From Thermodesulfobacteriota bacterium (GTDB lineage: Bacteria > Desulfobacterota_D > UBA1144 > Nemesobacterales > UBA2774): DNA of 64,000 nucleotides. The notes beneath the pieces were generated by a model. That model searched no databases, was not told the DNA's origin, and saw only the letters and a program-made list of their open reading frames with translations. Both the position numbers and the translations under genes were made by a program. Of the stretch, positions 15,474-28,234 are shown one piece after another (position 1 is the stretch's first letter; every line of letters begins with the position of its first letter). The stretch lies in NCBI GenBank assembly GCA_035325995.1, contig DAOKYU010000005.1, positions 1-64,000 of the forward strand, read 5' to 3'.

Positions 15474-16409
15474 TCAGTGCGGCTTCTCCGCTATGATCCA
15501 GCTGTCGATCGTACACACGGCATGCTCCGATTTGTGCTTGTATTTTTCGGCCAGCCTGATCTCGCCGCGCTTATACAGGTCCACAACGCCGGGATGCTCG
15601 TAATGGTACGATGACACGATGCCCAGTCCCGCCAGCCGGAACAATTCCTCCATGTCGTCCACGCGGAGCCTGTTCATGTACATGAAATGGTTGTGAACGA
15701 TCCTGTCCCACTCGCCGTCCTCGTAGCCGAGGAAGTTGACGAAATGAATCGATTTATCGTGGTGCGCGAAATGGTCCGAGAAATCCACCCTGTGAACGAA
15801 CAGGCCGTCGTCGCGAATAACCCTTGCGCCCTCGACGAGTATCGAGGCTATAACTTCGGGTGGTATATGCTCGAACACGTTATACGATGTGAGATAATCG
15901 ACCGTCTTTTCGGGCAGATCGAGCCTCGAAGCGTCCATCGGGGCCATGTACTCGACGTGGAACAGTTCGAGCAGCTCGGCCTGGCCCGGGTCCCTGCCGG
16001 CCGTGTCCATGAGGAGCGAGAACCTGTCCTCGACCATCCGGTCCCCGAACAGCGCCCTTATCTCACCCTCGTTCCGGCTTATGTATCTAAGGTCGTCCCT
16101 TACGAGCTCGGGCTTTAGATATGGGTTTAAATCGACCGTTATTATTCTCTCCGCGCCGAGCAGCCAGAGCGCGATCGGGGTATTTATCCTCCAGCCCGTC
16201 CCGATCTCGAGAATAGAGCTGTCCCGGACGCTTCTGCCCGAAGCCTCTATCATCTCGCTGGTCTTTATACCCGCCTTCAATCCGATAACCGGGTTCACGT
16301 TACGGAGCGATCCGTAATGACGCTGAATCCAGTAGTAAATATTGTAGGCGAACGCCTGCGGCAATATAGAAACGGCGTTCTGAATCTTCGCTTTCGTTTT
16401 CCAGCCCAT
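15474..16409 (-). CDS. SAM-dependent methyltransferase (type 11-like)
   Basis: A 311-residue soluble methyltransferase. Motif I is ILEIGTGWRINTPIAL, the acidic strand-2 end is IITVDLNPY, and DLPEKTVDYLTSYNVFEHIPPE is the post-motif typical of methyltransferase-11 proteins, where a methyl acceptor is approached through a conserved His. The middle (RNEGEIRALFGDRMVEDRF) is an insertion of unknown role. Similar proteins sit in polysaccharide or lipid-modification loci, but here the neighbours are ald and a hydrolase, so no pathway can be assigned. The ATG follows GGGATGAAG about 10 nt away. Confidence 0.8.
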   Translation of the reverse strand: MGWKTKAKIQNAVSILPQAFAYNIYYWIQRHYGSLRNVNPVIGLKAGIKTSEMIEASGRSVRDSSILEIGTGWRINTPIALWLLGAERIITVDLNPYLKPELVRDDLRYISRNEGEIRALFGDRMVEDRFSLLMDTAGRDPGQAELLELFHVEYMAPMDASRLDLPEKTVDYLTSYNVFEHIPPEVIASILVEGARVIRDDGLFVHRVDFSDHFAHHDKSIHFVNFLGYEDGEWDRIVHNHFMYMNRLRVDDMEELFRLAGLGIVSSYHYEHPGVVDLYKRGEIRLAEKYKHKSEHAVCTIDSWIIAEKPH

Positions 16410-16623
16410 ATATTCGGCTTCATCCCGGATAGCCCTACGAATTGCTACCGAGCCGACCGGGACGTCTTATAATTTTACTCGCGACGTATGAAAAACTAAA
16501 TAAACTGTATAGCAAAACAGGCGCTGGTGCTACCCTGTATTCCTGAATCTATGCCTCTTTGGGAATGGTGTACTGCCCCCTTTTCTCAAGCCTGGTTCAA
16601 GCGGGGCCTGTCTTCGAAGGAGA

Positions 16624-17592
16624 TCATTCACACGCAGGCGTCGAGCACCCATTGCGGACGGCGTCTACGACCTCTCGTACGGCATCGGATATGAGATTCG
16701 GATGCTCCTGGTGTATGTAATGACCGCTGTCCGTGTCGGTGACGTACTTTGAACCCGGCACCTCGCTCACGAACCCGGCCCTGGCATCCGGAACGGCCTG
16801 AAAAATTTTATCCAGGAACGCACGCGCTTCATCCGGCGGCAGGTTCAGGGCATCGGCGGCGGCAAGGGCGAACGGCTCGGTCGAGGAGAACACTACAAGG
16901 GGCAGAGGCCCGAACGGAGGGGAGGCCAATTCCTGTTCGAGATTCGTCTGGTTTTCGAGCCACTCCTGCTCCGGATATACGCTCAGGCCCTCTTCAGTCG
17001 GCGATTGCACCTTCTTCCAGTCCTCCCATTCCTCGTCGGTGAGCGCGCTGCGGAGCTTGTAGGGGAGATAGTCGACGAGGACGAGCCCGGAGACTTCCTC
17101 GGGGAAGTTGCTCGTGTAGTACTTGGCCATGGCGCCTCCCCAGGAATGCGCGACCACGACGTATGGGCCGGGCTCTCCGAATGCGGTCAGCAGGGCGCGA
17201 AGGTCCGCTATCGATTCTTCGAGGGTGATAGGCTGGGGGATCGCGTCGCTGCGGCTCTTCTCAAAGTCGTTCGGTCCGTCGCCGGTCGCGACTATAGTCC
17301 CCGGACGGTCGTAGGCGCATACCCGCGTAGTTTTGGTGATCGCGGGATAAACGGCCTCTTCCGAAGGGACTCGCGACGTGGTCCATGATTCGGTGCGGTC
17401 CAGCAGCCCTGATATGAACACGACTGTCGGGCTCCCCGTGCCGCGGCACTCGATGTACATCTTGCGGCCGTTGCCTATGTCGACCAGGCCGGCGAAGTCG
17501 TTATCGTTATTGTTCTTGGAATCGCAGCCCATGAACACCGCCGTCAGGAAAATACCAAGAATTATCAAACCCGGTTTAGTCCACATCTTCAT
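16624..17592 (-). CDS. alpha/beta-hydrolase lipoprotein
   Basis: A 322-residue envelope-anchored hydrolase. The N-terminal lipoprotein signal (LIILGIFLTAVFMGC) is followed by an Asn/Asp-rich spacer and an alpha/beta-hydrolase fold: HG-like ISGLLDRTESW, the nucleophile elbow VVVAHSWGGAM (Ser), and a C-terminal His in DTDSGHYIHQEHP. Two Cys near the C-terminus (CSTPACE) could form a disulfide outside the cytoplasm. The ATG at 17590-17592 follows GGAGGAA; a GTG 12 nt upstream overlaps that site. The substrate is unknown; relatives are annotated as esterases or haloperoxidase-like hydrolases. The 214 nt on its 3' side show nothing recognisable. Confidence 0.85.
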   Translation of the reverse strand: MKMWTKPGLIILGIFLTAVFMGCDSKNNNDNDFAGLVDIGNGRKMYIECRGTGSPTVVFISGLLDRTESWTTSRVPSEEAVYPAITKTTRVCAYDRPGTIVATGDGPNDFEKSRSDAIPQPITLEESIADLRALLTAFGEPGPYVVVAHSWGGAMAKYYTSNFPEEVSGLVLVDYLPYKLRSALTDEEWEDWKKVQSPTEEGLSVYPEQEWLENQTNLEQELASPPFGPLPLVVFSSTEPFALAAADALNLPPDEARAFLDKIFQAVPDARAGFVSEVPGSKYVTDTDSGHYIHQEHPNLISDAVREVVDAVRNGCSTPACE

Positions 17593-17739
17593 TTCTTCCT
17601 CCACCCCTGATTCAGTCTAGCCATCATAGGTTATTGCCCTTTCCTTGTCAATCAGCATTCTTATTATTCAATTCAACCATAAGTGAGCTAGTTCCTGGTT
17701 TTACTTACGACTCTTTTTACCAGGACGGATTACCTCTGC

Positions 17740-18430
17740 AGCATAGCGGCCGTGTATAGTGCGAAATCCTCCTCTATCCTGTCATTCCGTAACGATTTCG
17801 AGCGAGCGAGACAGGCCACGCCTGCAGGAAACCGGCGTAGCAGCGACGGAGAACTTTCCACCGACTGCGCGACTCAACTACTGTCATTCCCTAATGCGTG
17901 TATAGGGAATCCATTTCCGCATGCAATTCGTCAAGAGTTTTCCCTCCCCCTGTCAGGGGGAGGGCACGGGTGGGGGTTACTTCAATCGTTGTCACTCCCA
18001 ACGATTTCGAGGGAGCGAGGAATCGGACGCCGCTGATTTATTACACAAACGTTCATCCAGTACCGCTCGCAACCTGCCATCTTTAGTATCAAGCCTGTAC
18101 TTGCCGCGGCGTAGCCCAGAGGGCGAAGCCGGGTCGGGAATCCAGCCTTTGCCTTTCATCCCCCCTTAGGAAAAGGGGGTAGGGGGGATTTATTCTTTTA
18201 CTCCGTCATTCCTGTGCTTGTCGCGGCGTAGGCAGTCAAGCCGTAGCCGGACAGACAGGAATCCATTCATTTTCTGTTATTCCCAAAGGCCCTCGTCGGG
18301 AATCCAGTCTCAGATTTTGCTTTTCATCCCCCTTAGAAAAAGGCCCGTCGCGGCGACTTGTCCGACGAAGCTTTAGCGAAGTCGGAAGCATTGCGTAGCC
18401 GGGGGGACATAGAGGGATTTTAATACCATC
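17740..18430. repeat. cluster of dispersed palindromic repeats
   Basis: About 700 nt of non-coding, patchwork sequence. One family reads GTCATTCC ... GGAATCCA: copies start near 17784, 17883, 17996 (GTCACTCC), 18206 and 18279 (GTTATTCC). Between the arms several carry CGCGGCGTAG-type cores (about 18102, 18219, 18350). A second family, CATCCCCC-TTAG-AAAAGG ... GGGGGGA, appears at 18158-18190 and again from about 18326. The second copy is split by roughly 55 nt of the CGCGGCG core type. A third, CCCTCCCCCTGTCAGGGGGAGGG, is at 17943-17965. No open frame is supported. Such repeats behave like REP/MITE-type non-autonomous elements. Confidence 0.6.
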
Positions 18431-18436
18431 CATCTC

Positions 18437-18977
18437 TCACTTGCAGAAAAAGCCCTCGCCAAAAGCGGGATCGTCATTCTTACATTTATCGACACACGCT
18501 TCAGGCAGCGTAACCTCTCCCGGGGTATCTTTAAACTCCTGCATTATGGCCCACTCGTCCAGCGCCGGGTCGAGGATGTTTTGAAGACCGAAATGCAGCA
18601 CTTTCCAAATCCTTTGCGGATTTTCCTGGTCTACATAAAAATCACCCTGCATGATCGGGATCCTGTCTATCGGCAACGGGGCCGGGCGGGACCGTATCGG
18701 GCCATTTATAGGTAAGGGTATAGAGCTCGTCGTTGTAAATAAGATTTGTGAAATGTATCGGATACTCCGGGCCGCCGGCAATCATCTGAACGTTGCCGTC
18801 TTTCCCTGTCCAGATAAAAGGAACATCCACGCCGAGATCCCGGACAACCCACCTGCCTTCCCAGTTAAAATTTTGCGGGAGCTGAGGCACGGGAGGAGGC
18901 CCGTTTGCCTTCGATGAGGAATCGCATGCGATGAGTAACAGCAGGGCGAGCGATGCCAGTATCCTGATTTTTATCAT
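18437..18977 (-). pseudogene. frameshifted small lipoprotein gene
   Basis: Two overlapping minus-strand frames make one plausible protein. The first (18977 to 18642) opens with a lipoprotein signal (LASLALLLLIAC, acylated Cys at about residue 18) and reads through a beta-rich region (NWEGRWVVRDLGVDVPFIW) to PGPVADR. There it leaves frame near 18660-18680. The second frame continues coherently (IPIMQGDFYVDQENPQRIW) to an end containing two Cys pairs (CVDKCK, FFCK) at 18437. A single-base change in the C-rich stretch would join them. It may be a true pseudogene or an assembly indel; the product is an unidentified periplasmic protein. Confidence 0.55.
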
Positions 18978-19305
18978 AATTTTCTCCTTGTGAGCGCGGA
19001 TATCCCATAGTCCGTTACAGTCATGCGATCTCCGCAGCGCCGATTCATCCTTCCCATGATTACATAACCGGCATGGTAATTATATCAAGATAATGTAACA
19101 ACAATGATTATCACTGGAAAGAGAACCGGTATTTCTGAAAACGGTCACACTTTGCACGCCAGGGCAGGTTGAGACTCTCCCACTCCCGGGACGGCCTCAA
19201 TATCAGAAGCGAATCGTTGCCACCTTTGATACCTCCCGCACTTCGGACGCAAACGCAATCCTGTGCTCGCAGCGATTGCGAGCGAGCGAGGAATCCCATA
19301 CTTCC
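18978..19305. other. non-coding gap with repeat fragments
   Basis: A+T-rich at 19000-19110, upstream of the lipoprotein gene. From 19255 it contains GCAGCGATTGCGAGCGAGCGAGGAATCC, shortened here as the GCGAGCGAG core, which also occurs at 17800 and, altered, at 18008. No gene is supported. Confidence 0.4.
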
Positions 19306-19698
19306 GTCATCCTGAACCGAAGTCCCGGACTCGATCCGGGATCTATTCAGGATCTCGTTTTTCAAGCGTTTCCTTGTCGTACCAGCCCTCGGACAAGTCG
19401 GCCATGTCAGGATTAGTCGCCCGTATCAAATCCAGCTTCCAGTCTCTCTTCCAGGATTTTAACTGTTTCTCTCTTGCTATGGCATCGGTTATTGACTCGC
19501 TTTCCTCGAGGTACACGAGGTCAGTAAGTCTGTAGCGATTTGTGAATCCCGCGGCTTCCCCGAGCTTGTGTTCAAGAACTCTCCTTTCGAGATTGTTCGT
19601 TACGCGTGGTCCGGCGTTTGTTGGACATTATATAAACGTAGGAGGGCATAAGCTGAAGCATAGTAAAAGATTAGATCCTGAATCAAATTCAGGATGAC
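19306..19698. mobile_element. GIY-YIG gene unit bracketed by inverted repeats
   Basis: The 393-nt segment begins with GTCATCCTGAA (19306-19316) and ends with its exact reverse complement TTCAGGATGAC (19688-19698). Each end carries an internal palindrome: at the left, CCCGGACTCGATCCGGG and a second ATTCAGGATC arm; at the right, GATCCTGAAT facing ATTCAGGATGAC. Inside is only the decayed GIY-YIG nuclease gene. The layout resembles a small mobile unit, with a nuclease gene carried between palindromes that recur elsewhere as solitary repeats. Mobility is inference. Confidence 0.4.
19343..19649 (-). pseudogene. GIY-YIG nuclease remnant
   Basis: Reading the minus strand, an ATG at 19647-19649 (or 19659-19661, in frame) opens PSYVYIMSNKRRTT, the usual start of single-domain GIY-YIG (UPF0213-like) nucleases. 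The frame then breaks. After a shift, about 80 codons continue perfectly: VTNNLERRVLEHKLGEAAGF, then RLTDLVYLEES, AREKQLKSWKRDWKLDLI, NPDMADLSEGWYDKE, and a stop at 19343. The missing piece corresponds to the LYxG (YIG) half of the active-site motif, equal to an 11-nt deletion. The nuclease is therefore inactive and the gene recently dead, since the remainder has no stop codons. Confidence 0.75.
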
Positions 19699-19829
19699 AG
19701 ACAAAGAAAAACAAGCGAAGCGGACTCTGAACGCACCCCTCCCCCTCCCGGAGATACACCAATCCCGGGAAAGGGATCACAAAAATCGTTTTTTGCATGG
19801 AATGTGTGAAACTAAGAAAGATGCAAACA

Positions 19830-19859
19830 CGATCTTCGACAATTACATATTGTGCTGAG
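19830..19859 (-). other. pre-23S processing stem, distal arm
   Basis: Positions 19830-19859 are the reverse complement of 22967-22996 with a single mismatch, a 30-bp inverted repeat exactly enclosing the 23S gene. Such long stems are the RNase III substrate that releases pre-23S rRNA. Sequences resembling the tRNA-proximal spacer (GATGCAAACAC) extend the similarity further. Confidence 0.75.
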
Positions 19860-19899
19860 ATATTTCAAAGCGCGCTCAATGCGCGGTAACTTTTAAACC

Positions 19900-22915
<3,016 letters not shown>

Positions 22916-23029
22916 CTGCAAGGTATAAAAATCACCGCAGCATAATAAAGCACGCTTCAATTTATACTCAGCACAATATGTAATTGTCAAAGATCGATGC
23001 AAACACTCGTTTGCAGGTTTGCAGTCTTA

Positions 23030-23103
23030 TGGAGGTGAGCGGGATCGAACCGCCGACCTCCTGCTTGCAAGGCAGGCGCTCTCCCAAGCTGAGCTACACC
23101 CCC
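23030..23103 (-). tRNA. tRNA-Ala (TGC)
   Basis: In the 16S-23S spacer. Acceptor arms GGGGGTG/CACCTCC contain the G3:U70 identity pair of alanine tRNAs; the anticodon loop reads CTTGCAA, giving TGC; the T-loop is GGTTCGATCCC. The discriminator is A, and CCA is not encoded. Confidence 0.96.
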
Positions 23104-23162
23104 GATTTCGAAAGCAAACCTTGCGAGATGCGGAGCATCCTGCGAGCCGGCCTGAAACCGTC

Positions 23163-23239
<77 letters not shown>

Positions 23240-23347
23240 TCGGTTTCATCTAACTGCAGGCGACTCCACTTAAACTTCAAGAAAGCACCAAAATTTAATA
23301 GCAGATAAAGCGAACGTAAGATAGAGAAAGCAGCTTTCTCCGTAATA

Positions 23348-24893
<1,546 letters not shown>

Positions 24894-24961
24894 AATTTTA
24901 TGAAAGGATTGCTTGCTCTACTTCGCCCGCTTATCTGCTATTCAACTTTCAAAGATCAGAA

Positions 24962-24980
24962 AATGTCTCAAGGACATTTC
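24962..24980 (-). promoter_or_regulatory. rRNA leader hairpin
   Basis: AAATGTC and GACATTT form a perfect 7-bp stem with a 5-nt loop, just downstream of the rRNA promoter. TGATCTTTGAAAG follows and resembles a boxA-type antitermination element, though only loosely. Confidence 0.45.
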
Positions 24981-24993
24981 GTCAAAGGGACCA

Positions 24994-25023
24994 ATAATAT
25001 AAATCATCCAAAAGCATTGTCAA
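24994..25023 (-). promoter_or_regulatory. rRNA operon promoter with A+T-rich upstream element
   Basis: On the minus strand TTGACA (25018-25023), 18 nt, TATTAT (24994-24999); a 16-nt alternative reads TATATT. Upstream, 25026-25055 is nearly all A and T in short runs, as in UP elements that bind the RNA polymerase alpha subunit. Two DksA proteins in this window would be expected to act here. Confidence 0.7.
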
Positions 25024-25282
25024 GAGCAAAAAATCAAATTTTCAAAAATTCTGTCCGACTGCTTTTGTGGGGGGAATTTAAAGCGCGAATGAAAGAATCC
25101 ATCAGGCAACTGATTGAATCTAATTCGTCAAAAACTCCTCAACCTTGGAATGAATTGTACACGACTTTTCCGAAGATGTAATAGGGGAGGAAAAATTTTT
25201 TGAAAATTGCGTGAAGTTGAAAAGGCGGAGTTTCTGTATTAGTTTTATTCTCCACTCCAGACAAAAAAAGGAAGGTAGAAAA

Positions 25283-26431
25283 ATGGCGTTAACGAACGAG
25301 CAGATAAGACGGTATTCGAGGCATCTCATTATGCCCGAGGTGGGCGTGGAGGGGCAGGAAAAGCTCCTTAACGCCAAGGTATTATGTATAGGGGCCGGCG
25401 GGCTCGGAGCGCCTCTCGCGCTCTATCTCGCGGCCGCCGGGGTCGGAAAGCTCGGGATACTCGACTTCGACGTCGTCGATTTCAGTAACCTCCAGAGGCA
25501 GATAATACATAGTGAAGAGACCCTGGGCGAGCTCAAGGTGGAATCCGCGAAGAACAGGCTTTTGGAGCTCAACTCCGACATAGACATAGTCACGCATAAT
25601 GAAAGGCTCACTTCCGAAAACGCACTCGAGATATTCAAGGACTACGACATAATCGTCGACGGGACGGACAACTTCGCGACGCGCTACCTCGTAAACGACG
25701 CATGCGTCCTCCTCGGCAAGCCCAACGTTTACGGGAGCATATTCAGGTTCGAGGGCATGATAAGCGTTTTCGACGCCAGGAAAGGCCCCTGCTACCGCTG
25801 CCTCTATCCCGAGCCGCCTCCACCGGGGCTCGTACCGAGCTGCGCCGAGGGCGGGGTGCTCGGAATCCTCCCGGGCGTAATAGGCACGCTCCAGGCGTCC
25901 GAGGTCATAAAGCTCATACTCGAAAAGGGCACTCCGCTTATAGGGAGGCTCCTCTTCCTCGACGTTCTCGAAATGCAGCCGCGCGAGCTTAAATTGAGGA
26001 AGGACCCGGACTGCCCCGTCTGCGGCGAGAACCCGACTGTAACCGAGCTCATCGACTACGAAGAGTTCTGCGGGCTCGGAAGGGGCGAAACCGACGCGGA
26101 TTACGCCCACGACGACGAGCTCGAAATATCCGTCGAGGACTTCCAGGAGCTAAGGACGAAGAACGGCGACCTCGTTCTCATAGATGTAAGAGAGCCCCAC
26201 GAGTACGAGATATGCAACCTCGGCGCAAAGCTCATCCCGCTCGGCGAGCTCGCCCAAAGGGTGAACGAGCTTGACACCGCCGACGAGATAGTGATCCACT
26301 GCCACTCCGGCGGGAGGAGCATGAGGGCGACGAGGCTCCTTAGGAACATGGGCTTTAAAAAGGTGAAGAACCTCCGGGGCGGCATCGACGAGTGGGCCGA
26401 AAAGTTCGACCCCGACATGCCGAGGTATTGA
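25283..26431 (+). CDS. MoeB/ThiF-type adenylyltransferase-rhodanese
   Basis: A 382-residue sulfur-carrier activating enzyme of the MoeZ/MoeBR kind. Residues 1-245 are the E1-like domain: the ATP loop IGAGGLGAPLALYL, the RxxxQ-type NLQRQIIHSEE, DGTDNFATRYLVND, and a structural zinc site from CYRC and CPVC. Residues 285-380 are a rhodanese domain with active-site Cys in HCHSGGRS. It adenylates the C-terminal Gly-Gly of ThiS/MoaD-like carriers and passes sulfur to them, for molybdopterin, thiamine, cysteine or thio-tRNA synthesis. The frame opens at 25211, but the ATG at 25283 follows GGAAGG and matches the family start. Confidence 0.93.
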   Translation: MALTNEQIRRYSRHLIMPEVGVEGQEKLLNAKVLCIGAGGLGAPLALYLAAAGVGKLGILDFDVVDFSNLQRQIIHSEETLGELKVESAKNRLLELNSDIDIVTHNERLTSENALEIFKDYDIIVDGTDNFATRYLVNDACVLLGKPNVYGSIFRFEGMISVFDARKGPCYRCLYPEPPPPGLVPSCAEGGVLGILPGVIGTLQASEVIKLILEKGTPLIGRLLFLDVLEMQPRELKLRKDPDCPVCGENPTVTELIDYEEFCGLGRGETDADYAHDDELEISVEDFQELRTKNGDLVLIDVREPHEYEICNLGAKLIPLGELAQRVNELDTADEIVIHCHSGGRSMRATRLLRNMGFKKVKNLRGGIDEWAEKFDPDMPRY

Positions 26432-26474
26432 AAACCATCCGGGCTCAAAGCCCGTTTCCAGAATGAAAGATCAG

Positions 26475-26521
26475 GCCGCCCCGGGCAGCGCGATTCGAAG
26501 CCGCCCGGGGCGGCTTTTTTG
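26475..26521 (+). terminator. rho-independent terminator
   Basis: GCCGCCCCGGGC (26475-26486) pairs perfectly with GCCCGGGGCGGC (26503-26514), 12 bp, followed directly by TTTTTTG. It ends the MoeB-type gene. Confidence 0.92.
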
Positions 26522-26524
26522 TTT

Positions 26525-26815
26525 CGAGGGGAGCCGTCGATTCGCCTCCGTGCCGGCTTTTGAGAAGAATTCGAACAGCTCTCGGGCTACGTAAAATAGA
26601 CGGAATTGACAGCCCCGCTCACCGCGCGTTTCGTTCAGCACGGTCAGGCTATCCACGTCCATCATCGGCACGGGGACCGGCTCGCCGGGTAAAGCCCATG
26701 CCCGCCGCCTCTCCCTACGGGCAGATCGATAACGACAAGCGTTTCCGTTCGAGGTAGTCCCGGGCGTGCGCCCAGTCCCGTTCGTGGAGCTCGACGCTCT
26801 CGACACGAGCCAGCC
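26525..26815 (-). pseudogene. possible decayed coding remnant
   Basis: The minus strand shows two coherent-looking but frame-disjoint pieces: near 26720-26810 ARVESVELHERDWAHARDYL then a stop, and near 26540-26680 MMDVDSLTVLNETRGERG followed by FYVARELFEFFSK. The first piece resembles the helical middle of PIN-domain toxins, loosely. No intact gene, start or ribosome-binding site is seen. The rest of this 700-nt gap, to 27126, contains only the sigma-54 promoter and leader below. Confidence 0.25.
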
Positions 26816-26924
26816 AAATAAATTCTGCTACAAAAATATACACCTCAAACAAGAGGCTGGCTACTTAAGCACCACGAAATTTCTCCCATTTTCATAACCA
26901 TCTGAAATTCTACACATTTTTCAT

Positions 26925-26942
26925 CCGGCACGCTTATTGCTA
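26925..26942 (+). promoter_or_regulatory. sigma-54 promoter of the sulfate transporter
   Basis: CCGGCACGCTTATTGCTA: GG at 26927-26928 and GC at 26939-26940 are exactly 10 nt apart, and the flanks match the consensus TGGCACG-N4-TTGCW except for one base. Transcription would start near 26952, leaving a leader of about 175 nt with a GCCCG/CGGGC hairpin around 27045-27065. The likely activator class is encoded at 48001. Confidence 0.7.
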
Positions 26943-27126
26943 ATTGTCCTTCCAAATCTTTGCGGTGGGAATCTGGTTACAAAAACACCAGCTTCACCCT
27001 ACGCAGCGCTGCATGGACAACTCGTAAAGATGAAAGCTCGAACCGCCCGGCAATGCTCGGGCAAGGCTGTATCTCCATCGCGAAGGCATGGAGGATAAAA
27101 AATCAAGACACGGAGGATTTACAAAC

Positions 27127-28146
27127 ATGGTTACGAGAATCGGGATTTTCATAGCGATATTGGGCCTGCTTATCGGTTTAGGCAGGCCGTTTCAGGCTTC
27201 CGCTCAGGAAGAGCTGACGATTCTTAACGTCTCCTACGACCCGACGCGCGAGCTCTGGCGGGATATCAACGCGCACTTCATCCCGCTATACGAAAAACAG
27301 ACGGGGACAAAGCTCACGATCGACCAGTCGCATGGCGGTTCGAGCTCGCAGGCGAGGGCCGTTATCGACGGGCTCGACGCCGACGTCGTGACTATAGCTT
27401 CCATAATCGACACCGATGCGATTCGCGAGAAAGGGCTCATCAAAGACGGGTGGGTCGAGGAGCTTCCGAACAGGTCCCTCCCCTACACCTCCACGCTCGT
27501 CTTCATCGTGAGGAAAGGTAATCCGAAGGGGATAAAAGACTGGCCCGACCTCGTAAAGCCTGGGGTCGAGGTCATAACGCCGAACCCGAAGACCTCCGGT
27601 AACGGCTACCTCACCTTCTTCGCGGCGTGGGGCTCGGTGGTCCTTCGCGGGGGCTCGGATCAGGACGCCGTCGATTACGTTACGAGCCTCTACCAGCACG
27701 TTCCCGTGCTCGACTCCGGCGCACGCGGCGCGACGACCACCTTCGTCCAGAAGAAGATAGGCGACGTCAACGTAGCGTGGGAGAACGAGGCCAACCTCCA
27801 GGTGCAGCAGTCGAACGGCGAGCTCGAAATAGTGTATCCCCCGATAAGCCTCCTCGCCGAGCCGCACGTCACGCTCGTCGACGCCAACGTCGACAGGAAG
27901 GGAACGAGAGCGGCCGCCCAGGCCTACCTCGAATACCTCTACACCGACGAGGCACAGGAGATAATCGCGAAGCATTACTACCGCCCGAGCAACCGGAAGA
28001 TTCTCGAAAAGTACGGGGACAGGTTCCCGAGTATAAAGCTCTTCAACATCACCGAAATCGCCGAGAACTTCCAGGCCGCTCACAAGCGATTCATCAGCGA
28101 CGGCGGTGTTTTCGACACCATATACCAGACGAAAAAAGGCTCATAA
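27127..28146 (+). CDS. sulfate ABC transporter, substrate-binding protein
   Basis: A 339-residue periplasmic binding protein of the Sbp/CysP family. Residues 1-28 are a signal peptide (IGIFIAILGLLIGLG, cleavage near ASAQ). Family landmarks follow: LNVSYDPTRELWRDIN, the ligand loop QSHGGSSSQARAVIDGLDADVVT, PNPKTSGNGYLTFFAAW, GARGATTTFVQ and WENEANLQV. It captures sulfate (or thiosulfate) for the CysT/CysW channel. The ATG at 27127 follows GGAGG; an earlier in-frame ATG (27088) lacks one. It is first gene of a four-gene transporter operon. Confidence 0.95.
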   Translation: MVTRIGIFIAILGLLIGLGRPFQASAQEELTILNVSYDPTRELWRDINAHFIPLYEKQTGTKLTIDQSHGGSSSQARAVIDGLDADVVTIASIIDTDAIREKGLIKDGWVEELPNRSLPYTSTLVFIVRKGNPKGIKDWPDLVKPGVEVITPNPKTSGNGYLTFFAAWGSVVLRGGSDQDAVDYVTSLYQHVPVLDSGARGATTTFVQKKIGDVNVAWENEANLQVQQSNGELEIVYPPISLLAEPHVTLVDANVDRKGTRAAAQAYLEYLYTDEAQEIIAKHYYRPSNRKILEKYGDRFPSIKLFNITEIAENFQAAHKRFISDGGVFDTIYQTKKGS

Positions 28147-28234
28147 TCGACTCCTTCATTAAACCCTCACCCCCCGCGCCGGCGCCTCCAGCCTCGGTGC
28201 GGGGGAGCATTACAGGAAAAGGAACGAACAGGAC

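Noticed and set aside
18642..18781. Programmed frameshift in the lipoprotein gene
   Set aside because: No recognisable slippery heptamer with a downstream structure; a simple indel explains it better.
17740..19700. CRISPR-like array
   Set aside because: Repeats are irregular in length and spacing, palindromic, and no cas genes are present.
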